The translations under genes and the position numbers were made by a program. Shown here piece after piece: positions 1-5,831 of a stretch of 5,831 bases of DNA (positions are counted from its first letter, which is position 1; every line of letters starts with the position of its first letter). Under the pieces are notes generated by a model. The model did not search any database. It saw nothing but the letters and a program-made list of their open reading frames with translations, and had not been told where the DNA came from. Location of the stretch: assembly GCA_002361655.1 (NCBI GenBank), contig DETM01000011.1, positions 1 through 5,831 of the forward strand, read 5' to 3'. The stretch comes from Prevotella sp. UBA3288. Its GTDB lineage: Bacteria > Bacteroidota > Bacteroidia > Bacteroidales > Bacteroidaceae.

Positions 1-57
1 TCGAAGCAGGCCATTATCAGTGCACTGAACACCTATCTGGGAACAGCAGCCAAGTGA
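1..57 (+). CDS. 3' end of an unidentified gene
   Basis: Frame 1 is open from the left edge and ends at a TGA at 55-57, giving the C-terminal 18 residues SKQAIISALNTYLGTAAK. The stretch looks like an amphipathic helix, but it is too short to assign to a family. A strong intrinsic terminator begins 23 bases after the stop, which supports this being the true end of a + strand gene. The start and most of the gene lie outside the window. The downstream peptidase gene has its own promoter-like region, so the two are probably separate transcription units. Confidence 0.7.
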   Translation, partial: SKQAIISALNTYLGTAAK

Positions 58-80
58 CAGTAAGGTGAAAGCAAAAAGAA

Positions 81-114
81 GGAGGACATCCGCTGTGGAT
101 GTCCTCCTTTTTTT
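81..114 (+). terminator. Rho-independent terminator of the upstream gene
   Basis: A perfect 11-bp stem, GGAGGACATCC (81-91) pairing with GGATGTCCTCC (97-107), encloses a 5-base loop and is followed directly by seven T residues (108-114). This is a textbook intrinsic terminator for the gene ending at 57. The A-rich stretch just before the stem (73-80) would give a U-rich tail on the other strand, so weak bidirectional action is possible. Confidence 0.93.
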
Positions 115-128
115 CTTGTACGTAAAGA

Positions 129-151
129 GGGCGCTTCAAAATGAAGCGCCC
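129..151. repeat. Perfect GC-rich hairpin without U-tract
   Basis: GGGCGCTTCA (129-138) is perfectly complementary to TGAAGCGCCC (142-151) around a 3-base loop. The hairpin starts 15 bases after the terminator's T-run. No T-tract follows on the + strand, and only a short mixed pyrimidine stretch would follow on the - strand, so it is not a standard intrinsic terminator. It could be a back-up RNA barrier, a dispersed palindromic element, or a protein site; the sequence alone does not decide. Confidence 0.6.
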
Positions 152-201
152 GTTACTTCCGCCAAGTCGGCTTAATGGCTTGTTTAACAATCTTTAATGG
201 G

Positions 202-222
202 ACAGCAACGCTTTTTTGCTGT
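202..222. promoter_or_regulatory. Inverted repeat next to the promoter, possible operator
   Basis: ACAGCAA (202-208) and TTGCTGT (216-222) form a perfect 7-bp inverted repeat with a 7-base spacer. It lies just upstream of the TAnnTTTG element at 231-238, where a regulator would touch RNA polymerase. A T-rich run follows (224-229), so a weak terminator hairpin for read-through from the left is an alternative reading. With only 7 bp in an AT-rich region, chance is not excluded. Confidence 0.3.
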
Positions 223-230
223 ATTTTTTA

Positions 231-238
231 TATTTTTG
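231..238 (+). promoter_or_regulatory. Bacteroidales -7 promoter element of the S41 peptidase gene
   Basis: TATTTTTG (231-238) matches the TAnnTTTG consensus of the Bacteroidetes primary sigma factor -7 box, within an AT-rich stretch upstream of the ATG at 297. It would place the RNA start around 243-248, with an untranslated leader of about 50 bases. A TTTG occurs at 215-218, but it is only 12 bases from the -7 box rather than the usual 19-21, so a good -33 element is missing. The promoter may be weak or need an activator. Confidence 0.5.
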
Positions 239-296
239 CAAATTAAAAAACAATTCGACAATTTTTTGCACTGCTTTTACACAATTTATAAAGACG

Positions 297-2126
297 ATGA
301 AAACAATGTTTAGAATGATGAGCCGGTTGATGGCTGTCGCAGTATGCTGCATGATGTTGCTGACGGCTTGTGTGGAGGATGACAATTCTCCAGTTCCTGA
401 GCCGCAAACGGCAGAGAAGAATTACGTGGAGCGGTGGATGCCCGTAGTAGACCCGAAGGGCGAGGCGCAAGGCACGGTCATGCTGCGCTTCTACGACGAC
501 ATGCCGAGTGTGGCCTACATCAACGTCAGCCACTTCCAGACCATGATGTATCCGGGCACGGCCATCCAGACGCAGGCTCTGGGCGATGGGCGCTACCAAC
601 TGACCAGCCCTTGCGGTACGGCTGTCGTCAATACTGACAAGGACACCTTCGATAGCGACGACTACGAGGCCTTCACCAACATGATGGGCATGGTGCAGCC
701 TGGCATGGCCAACGTCAGCCTCGACGGACTGCCCCTGGTGCGCTGGAAATCGATGGAGGCTACCCCGGAGAAGGTACACCTCACGCTCGACTACGGTAAG
801 TTTGGCATCGACATCAGGGTTGACGGCAACGACGTCTACTTCCCGCTGGCCACGATAGCCGACCTCTATACCGACATCTACATGCATACCGCCGACTATA
901 ACGGCCAGCAGGTGATGGTGGCGCCGATGGGAGCGGAGGAACTGGAAGCCGGCTACCCCAAATACTTCATCGCCCCCATCCTGAAGGAGACGCGCCCGAA
1001 AGACATGGCCACTTTTGCCTACAACAACCTGTGCTTCACGCTGACGAACTTCTTCGGATACCCCGGTCGCACACTGCTTGAGAAAAAAGGTCTGAAGGAG
1101 AAAGGACTCGACCAGGCGCTGAAGGCCTATGGCCATGCAGGCGAGATGACGCGCCAACTGCTGCTCTCCACCAATATGTATGAGTATATCGCCGGTACCA
1201 ATACGCTGGGCTGTCTGCTCAATGACGGCGGCCACACCGATACTGGCATTGGCCACACCAGCCAAATGGACTCATCGACGGACTTCTACAAGACGATGGG
1301 AAACACCGTCAAGGCTAAACTCGAGGAGTTCTACGGCTACTGTCCCGAATATGCCGCTTTGATAAAGGTGGACGATGACATCGAAGCACTAAGCAGAAAA
1401 CTCATCGAAGCGCGCATTGCGAAGATAGGCAGGGGTGTCACTTACTACAAGGAGGGCAACACGGCCTACTGTCTGTTCAACGCCTTCGATTGCGACTTCG
1501 CGGCATGGCGCAAATTCTACAAGGGAGAAGGTGCCAAGCCAACCGTCGAGAACCATCCCAACGACTGGCTCGCCGTGCTGCTCGCCGCACTGGAGAAGGC
1601 AGAGAAAGACCCTGAGGTCAAGAACTTCGTGCTCGACCTCTCCACCAACGGCGGCGGGTCGGAGGACATTGTGATGGTCATCACCTCACTGATGTGCAAC
1701 AAGGCCGAGGCTTACAGCGAGAACACACTGCTCGGACAGAAGCAGAAGATATACTATGAGGTGGACCGCAACCTGGACGGCAAGTTCGACGAGAAGGACG
1801 CCGAGGTGAAATACGACCTCAACTTTGCCCTGCTTGTGAGCCCCAACAGTTTCTCGTGCGGCAACATGCTGCCCGTACTGATGAAGGACTTCGGCATCCC
1901 CCTGATCGGCCAGAAGACAGGCGGAGGGTCCTGCTGCGTGCTCTATAACCCGTCGGCCGACGGATACGCCTACCGCTATTCGTCGCACCGCAGCCGACTG
2001 ATGAACCAGAAAGGCGAGAACGTCGACCCGGGAGTGGAGCCTGACCTGAAGTTAGAGACGCCTGAGGAGTTCTTCGACTTCCAGAAGATAACGCAATTCA
2101 TTGAGAGGTTTTATAGCAGCAAATAG
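297..2126 (+). CDS. Lipoprotein, S41 family peptidase (tricorn/IRBP-like C-terminal domain)
   Basis: This encodes a predicted outer-membrane-anchored serine peptidase-like protein of 609 residues. Residues 1-24 are a lipoprotein signal peptide (basic start, hydrophobic core, lipobox LTAC) with C25 as the lipidated residue. The acidic VEDDN that follows resembles Bacteroidetes surface-export signals. Residues from about 40 to 290 are a family-specific N-terminal region with no PDZ domain that I can see. NDGGHT (309-314) fits the conserved DGHT segment of tricorn-like S41 proteins. NFVLDLSTNGGG (443-454) is the S41 core strand and glycine turn. NSFSCGN (517-523) carries the likely nucleophile S520, and GVEPD (579-583) is the usual C-terminal S41 motif, with E574 just before it. 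The Ser-Lys dyad lysine of Prc/CtpA proteins is not at its expected place, where GGGSCC stands, so a Ser-His-Glu arrangement like tricorn is inferred. D490-D501 is an EF-hand-like loop. The start was chosen at 297 because it opens the signal peptide and lies after the promoter; no Shine-Dalgarno is seen, as is normal here. The substrate is unknown. Confidence 0.88.
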   Translation: MKTMFRMMSRLMAVAVCCMMLLTACVEDDNSPVPEPQTAEKNYVERWMPVVDPKGEAQGTVMLRFYDDMPSVAYINVSHFQTMMYPGTAIQTQALGDGRYQLTSPCGTAVVNTDKDTFDSDDYEAFTNMMGMVQPGMANVSLDGLPLVRWKSMEATPEKVHLTLDYGKFGIDIRVDGNDVYFPLATIADLYTDIYMHTADYNGQQVMVAPMGAEELEAGYPKYFIAPILKETRPKDMATFAYNNLCFTLTNFFGYPGRTLLEKKGLKEKGLDQALKAYGHAGEMTRQLLLSTNMYEYIAGTNTLGCLLNDGGHTDTGIGHTSQMDSSTDFYKTMGNTVKAKLEEFYGYCPEYAALIKVDDDIEALSRKLIEARIAKIGRGVTYYKEGNTAYCLFNAFDCDFAAWRKFYKGEGAKPTVENHPNDWLAVLLAALEKAEKDPEVKNFVLDLSTNGGGSEDIVMVITSLMCNKAEAYSENTLLGQKQKIYYEVDRNLDGKFDEKDAEVKYDLNFALLVSPNSFSCGNMLPVLMKDFGIPLIGQKTGGGSCCVLYNPSADGYAYRYSSHRSRLMNQKGENVDPGVEPDLKLETPEEFFDFQKITQFIERFYSSK

Positions 2127-2147
2127 CGTGTAGCGAGACAAAATAAT

Positions 2148-2309
2148 CTAAAAAGCGTCGTAGGTGGAATTCTCGTCGATATCATTGGGACCGGCTGTAC
2201 CTGCTTTGTTTCCAGACCAGCGGAGATTGGTCTCAGAGGTGCAGAGAAAGCCGCAGTTCTGAATGTTGAGCACCTTGATGGCGGGTATTGTGTACGTTTT
2301 CTTCTTCAT
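2148..2309 (-). CDS. Small 53-residue protein downstream of the BspA-like gene
   Basis: An intact ATG-to-TAG reading frame starts 7 bases after the stop of the large - strand gene (TAA, 7 bases, ATG), so it is almost certainly on the same transcript and perhaps translationally coupled. The protein begins MKKKTYTIPAIKVLNIQNCG, continues with FLCTSETNLRWSG, and has a polar, acidic C-terminus ending STYDAF. It has two cysteines (C19, C23). The basic start followed by a moderately hydrophobic stretch and CTS is not a convincing signal peptide or membrane segment. From memory, Prevotella and Bacteroides genomes hold many 45-90-residue proteins of the MKKxYxxPxxxV pattern with an acidic tail and no known function; this fits that pattern. 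I do not recognise a function. Reality is supported by its position, codon use and complete frame. Confidence 0.72.
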   Translation of the reverse strand: MKKKTYTIPAIKVLNIQNCGFLCTSETNLRWSGNKAGTAGPNDIDENSTYDAF

Positions 2310-2316
2310 GTTCTTG

Positions 2317-5300
2317 TTATTTGATGACTTTCTTGCCTTTGTAAATGTAAATGCCCTTGTCGTGATGCTCAGTACGTTGTCCGTTCAGGTTGTAGTAGGC
2401 GTCATCTTCGGCGGCCTTGCGCTGTACGCTGCGGATGTCCGTCGAATAGTCGTCGCCGATGGTGAACGTCAGTTCACGGGCATAAGCCACCTTGTTGACA
2501 GAGATGTATGCCCGGTATGGTGGAATCTTGTCCTTGCCCTTGTAGATGAAGAAACCTATCTCGCCTTTCGAGTTCCTTCCTAATGTGAGGCATCCGCCGT
2601 CGTTGGCGTCCGACTGATACACCTGCATGCCATTCCTGCCGATGCCGTCCAGCAGGTTCTCATACATGGGTATGGAGGTGAAGACGGTGGACGATTTGGA
2701 GGGAGAGAGGATGTGTTTGGTGACGGGCTTGGTGGACTTGATGACCACGGGGGTGAGCATGCGCACCTTGTTGCTGATGCGGCGCAGCACCAGCGTTGCC
2801 GCTGTCTCCGCGGTTTTTTCCTTATCCACGATGTAGGGGGTCATGAAGTCGGGCAGTTCCGTGTCGAATCCGCAGTACAGCGTGGCCCAGTAGTAGCCCT
2901 CGCTGTCGTTACTCTTATCACTGATGTCCAGATAGATAAAACTTTCCAGGTTCTTGCCGATCCAGAAGTCTGATTCCTGATATTTGCTCAGCAGTGCTCC
3001 CTTACCCCTGTGGTCCACCGCACCGGCACGGCGTGCGGAGTAGGCACGGGCTTCCAGATCGTCGTCGGACAAATCCTGGGTGCCGTCCTCAATCAGGAAT
3101 AACAGTTGCTTGCCGTCGGCGGCGGTGAAGGCGTTCTCTTCAAGCGCCACCACCGTCTCGTAGTCGTAGTCGGCGGCATTGATGATGACCGTGTCTACCT
3201 CCGCCATCTTATAGACGGCTTTGCTGCCTATAGTCTTCACGTTGTCCGTAATTTCAATTCTGGTGTTCTTCCGGCCGTTGGGGTAACTCAGCAGCGTCTC
3301 CTGGCTCATGTCATAGAGCACGCCGTCTGTTGCTGTAAACTTCTGGTGGTCTGTCTCGACGTAATAGTTCTCAAGTCCTGAGTTGTAGAAAGCCTGTCCA
3401 GACACCGTGCCGACACTGACGGGAATGGTGAACGACTCCATGCTGGTGTTGCCCTTGAAGTCATCGTCGCTCAGTTCGGTAATCTTGTTGGAGAAGTCGA
3501 GCGTCCGCAGTTTTTCTTTGTTTTGGAATGAGGTTCCCAGGTCGCTGATGCCTGCGAAGTAGTGGAACTCAGGGAACGCGCTAATCAGGTCTCCGTCGTT
3601 GTCGTTGGGGTTATTGTCGTTCTTGTTCATGTCGGCTTGGAAGTCATCCAGCGACACGCCCTTCAACTCACTGAGCGACACTTCTCCATCGCCGTCGTTA
3701 TCGTAGTGAGCCACGCAGAAGTTCTTAGCCTCCTCGTCCTCGAACTTGATGCCGGCAGTGATGGTGGCATCCGTCATGATAGGTGTAATCACCTTCGCTT
3801 CGTCTAAGGAGCGTACTAAATAGACGGAGTTGCTTGTTTTCCTCGGCTCCAGCACGCGGATGTCTTTGTCAACCGCAATGACACTGTTGTCCGTCACCTG
3901 CCAGTCTGCCGTGCCAGGCATGAAGTCGAGCAGGTAGTTCATGTTGTCAAGACGGTTGTTCTCATCCGTATAGACAGGCAGTGAGATGAGTTTGCCGTAA
4001 GCCGTCTCGGCGAAACTTTTCAGCATGGGGAAACGTCCTTTCTTCACCGTCCACTTGTCGAAGCCGTCACCCGTAAAGAACTTGCCGTCGGTCATGTCAT
4101 TGGGAGTTGTCCCTTGGTTACTTGGCAAATAGCCTTTAGGCCAATGGCATTCCTCAAGGGTGAAACTGGTGTTGGTTAATTTTCTGGTTGCATGACTATT
4201 GTTCAATACCAGGATTCGCCGGGCAGAAGTCTTAAGGTTGTTCAATTCAGTTTTAAAAGCGAAAAGAGCATTTACGGGCACCTCGTCTGCTTTGATGGAC
4301 TTTGCGACAACAGAGACTACACAATCTTCGACGACGGGTTCGTTAACCTGTTTCTCGCTGACATCCATTGTATGTATAAAGGCACAAAAGTTGTTTTCAA
4401 TTCCTGCATCTGTATTTCTGCGGTCTTTGACAACCCCGTCGAACAGACAGTTTCGGACAGATGCAGAGCCTCCGATTTCTGGACTCAGGAAGGCAAAGGG
4501 ATTGGCAAAGCCAGACTTGTAGTCCTCTGTTTCCGGACTCCACGTCAGACAGTCAACAAAGCCAGTGTTCACGATGGAGGCATCGTTGTGAATCTTTTCT
4601 ATGAGTCCGAAGGCATTGGTGGAGAACAGTCCGCGGATGAGGTAGCCGTTGCCGTCGAGGTGGGCAAACCAATTGTTCTTGTCACGATTCGACTCGTGGT
4701 CCCACTTGCTGCATCCATCTTTGGGCCCACCCGTATGGGTCAGAAGGTTGTCGTTGAACCAGATATCATTCCTCAGTTTGTAATACTCGCCCTTTTTGTT
4801 TGCTTTGAAGGCAAGAATGAGTTGACGGGCGTTATGGATGATGTAAGGATTGGCCTCAGTGCCATTGCCCCCGTCAAAAGTGATAGCCACCTTACCGTCC
4901 CACGTCCTGCTGCCATTGACATGCAGGCACAACTGCTTGTTGATTTTGTCATTGGTGGTGATGGTCAGGCTGACATCGCCTTCGGCATTGACAATGGGCG
5001 TCGCCGTCTGGGCATCGGTCTCGCCGCTGATGGTGAGCACGTTCTGGTCGGCAGGCAGCGAGTAGCGCGCCGTCTTGATGTAGGTCACATTGCCCACCGT
5101 CTCCATATCTTGCGACTTCATGGCCAGCGACAGCGAGAGATCAAGGTAATAGGCATACTGGCCATTGTGGTTGAAGCCTATTGGTACACAAGCCAGCCAG
5201 GCATAGGCAGGAAACAGTTTTGCCTTGTGTATCTCTGTCTTGTCGTCGCCAAAGACGTCGGCAGCATGTTCTATGACGTAGTCGTGTATCTTAGCCAGTT

Positions 5301-5831
5301 CGCCTTCTGTGGCATTGGTGAGGTTGCTGTCGGCAATTTTCAGACGTGGGTAGAAGCCGTCGCTGCACTGCCACATCGAATTGAGCCCCACATTGATGGT
5401 ATTGTACCTATAATTCGTATAGGTTAAATAGTAAGCACCTGTTTCCTTAAACAGGTCGCTGGTAGCGGTACTTGTCAGACTCTGGAACGATTGATAGACT
5501 GAGGGCTGGTCGGAATAGTCGTCATACAGGTTCTGATCGCAATAATTGTACTCAGCGTCTCCATTGCTCTTCCACAGTGGCTTCTGGTTGTTGCTGGTCT
5601 GCATAGTACCCAGGAACAGAGAGTTGACAGATATGCCTTTATCCTCTTCCATTTCTCCGGCAATGCCATGAAACTCGCCAGTGCCGGGATTGTTGATATG
5701 AGCGCTATACACACAGTTGGCTATTCTCATGGTGTTTTTCCCCACGATGCCGCCAAGAGCCGTTGTCCTGACGGATTCGGCAGCACTATAGGGGAACGAC
5801 ACCATGCTGGCACAGCCAATGATGTTGGCAA
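2317..5831 (-). CDS. Large BspA-like/GLUG modular surface protein, N-terminus beyond window
   Basis: The frame is open to the right edge, so the start is missing. The ATG at 5805 is internal, since ANIIGCAS precedes it in frame. The 1,170 visible residues suggest an exported adhesin-like protein. In order: end of a GLUG/beta-helix-like module (GGIVGKN, IANCVYSA), closing with W-x4-GFYPRL (5341-5373); an Ig-like linker (about 5340-4880); a second GLUG-like module opening FDGGNGTEANPYIIHNARQL (from 4878) and closing WTVKKGRFPML (4021-4053); another Ig-like segment (about 4010-3720); a canonical EF-hand loop DNDGDGEVSLSE (3667-3702); BspA-type leucine-rich repeats such as LRTLDFSNKITEL and YPNGRKNTRIEI (about 3590-3090); a C-terminal beta module beginning near YYWATLYCGFD (about 2945-2455); and the tail YYNLNGQR...KGIYIYKGKKVIK (2320-2397), resembling Bacteroidales C-terminal sorting domains of type IX secretion. 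BspA relatives bind host matrix proteins, but the ligand here is unknown. No enzymatic motif is visible. The stop is 7 bases before the 53-residue gene. Confidence 0.88.
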   Translation of the reverse strand, partial: ANIIGCASMVSFPYSAAESVRTTALGGIVGKNTMRIANCVYSAHINNPGTGEFHGIAGEMEEDKGISVNSLFLGTMQTSNNQKPLWKSNGDAEYNYCDQNLYDDYSDQPSVYQSFQSLTSTATSDLFKETGAYYLTYTNYRYNTINVGLNSMWQCSDGFYPRLKIADSNLTNATEGELAKIHDYVIEHAADVFGDDKTEIHKAKLFPAYAWLACVPIGFNHNGQYAYYLDLSLSLAMKSQDMETVGNVTYIKTARYSLPADQNVLTISGETDAQTATPIVNAEGDVSLTITTNDKINKQLCLHVNGSRTWDGKVAITFDGGNGTEANPYIIHNARQLILAFKANKKGEYYKLRNDIWFNDNLLTHTGGPKDGCSKWDHESNRDKNNWFAHLDGNGYLIRGLFSTNAFGLIEKIHNDASIVNTGFVDCLTWSPETEDYKSGFANPFAFLSPEIGGSASVRNCLFDGVVKDRRNTDAGIENNFCAFIHTMDVSEKQVNEPVVEDCVVSVVAKSIKADEVPVNALFAFKTELNNLKTSARRILVLNNSHATRKLTNTSFTLEECHWPKGYLPSNQGTTPNDMTDGKFFTGDGFDKWTVKKGRFPMLKSFAETAYGKLISLPVYTDENNRLDNMNYLLDFMPGTADWQVTDNSVIAVDKDIRVLEPRKTSNSVYLVRSLDEAKVITPIMTDATITAGIKFEDEEAKNFCVAHYDNDGDGEVSLSELKGVSLDDFQADMNKNDNNPNDNDGDLISAFPEFHYFAGISDLGTSFQNKEKLRTLDFSNKITELSDDDFKGNTSMESFTIPVSVGTVSGQAFYNSGLENYYVETDHQKFTATDGVLYDMSQETLLSYPNGRKNTRIEITDNVKTIGSKAVYKMAEVDTVIINAADYDYETVVALEENAFTAADGKQLLFLIEDGTQDLSDDDLEARAYSARRAGAVDHRGKGALLSKYQESDFWIGKNLESFIYLDISDKSNDSEGYYWATLYCGFDTELPDFMTPYIVDKEKTAETAATLVLRRISNKVRMLTPVVIKSTKPVTKHILSPSKSSTVFTSIPMYENLLDGIGRNGMQVYQSDANDGGCLTLGRNSKGEIGFFIYKGKDKIPPYRAYISVNKVAYARELTFTIGDDYSTDIRSVQRKAAEDDAYYNLNGQRTEHHDKGIYIYKGKKVIK

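Noticed and set aside
215..218. TTTG as -33 box for the 231-238 element
   Set aside because: The spacing is 12 bases instead of about 19-21, so it does not form a standard Bacteroidetes promoter with that -7 box.
216..296. N-terminal extension of the peptidase from a TTG at 216
   Set aside because: The extension would cover the -7 promoter element and place a lipoprotein signal 27 residues inside the protein. The ATG at 297 gives a normal lipoprotein signal.
194..385. 63-codon - strand frame over the peptidase promoter and signal peptide
   Set aside because: It is AT-rich, overlaps the peptidase start antisense, and shows no recognisable features. It is explained by the AT-rich leader and hydrophobic signal codons.
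243..1265. 340-codon open frame on the - strand opposite the peptidase gene
   Set aside because: It is in phase with the peptidase codons, His/Val/Arg-rich without domains, and runs through the peptidase promoter region. It is an antisense shadow.
4192..5427. 411-codon open frame on the + strand inside the large - strand gene
   Set aside because: It is exactly in phase with the - strand codons, so it stays open merely because TTA, CTA and TCA codons are scarce there. Its translation shows no domain, while the - strand shows clear GLUG-like, EF-hand, LRR and sorting modules.
5803..5805. ATG at 5805 as the true start of the large gene
   Set aside because: The frame stays open upstream to the window edge, no signal peptide follows this ATG, and the sequence is already inside a GLUG-like module.

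Overview
The window looks like a piece of a Bacteroidales chromosome, most likely Prevotella or a close relative. The evidence is a TAnnTTTG-type promoter element, no Shine-Dalgarno sequences, a surface-type lipoprotein signal, and a very large BspA-like surface protein that ends in the YNLNGQR...KGIYIYKGKKVIK tail common in Prevotella and Bacteroides exported proteins. Genus is an inference; no rRNA or housekeeping marker is present.

Layout, left to right. Positions 1-57 are the last 18 codons of an unidentified + strand gene, followed by a strong intrinsic terminator (81-114). Positions 115-296 hold no gene. They contain a second, U-less hairpin (129-151), a short inverted repeat (202-222) and a -7-like promoter element (231-238). 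These lead into a + strand gene (297-2126) for a 609-residue lipoprotein of peptidase family S41, with tricorn-like catalytic candidates H313, S520 and E574 and an embedded EF-hand-like loop.

The rest lies on the - strand and converges on the peptidase gene. The visible 1,170 C-terminal codons of a giant modular surface protein run from beyond the right edge down to 2317. Its order is: end of one GLUG/beta-helix-like module, an Ig-like linker, a second complete GLUG-like module, another Ig-like segment, an EF-hand loop, BspA-type leucine-rich repeats, a C-terminal beta module, and a sorting-type tail. Seven bases downstream is an intact 53-codon gene (2148-2309) with no function I recognise, almost certainly on the same transcript. 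Its stop lies 21 bp from the peptidase stop, with no terminator visible between them.

Functionally this is cell-envelope territory: a probably surface-exposed lipoprotein peptidase-like protein facing a secreted adhesin-like protein and its small downstream companion. The sequence does not show that the peptidase acts on its neighbours. The least described element is the 53-residue gene.
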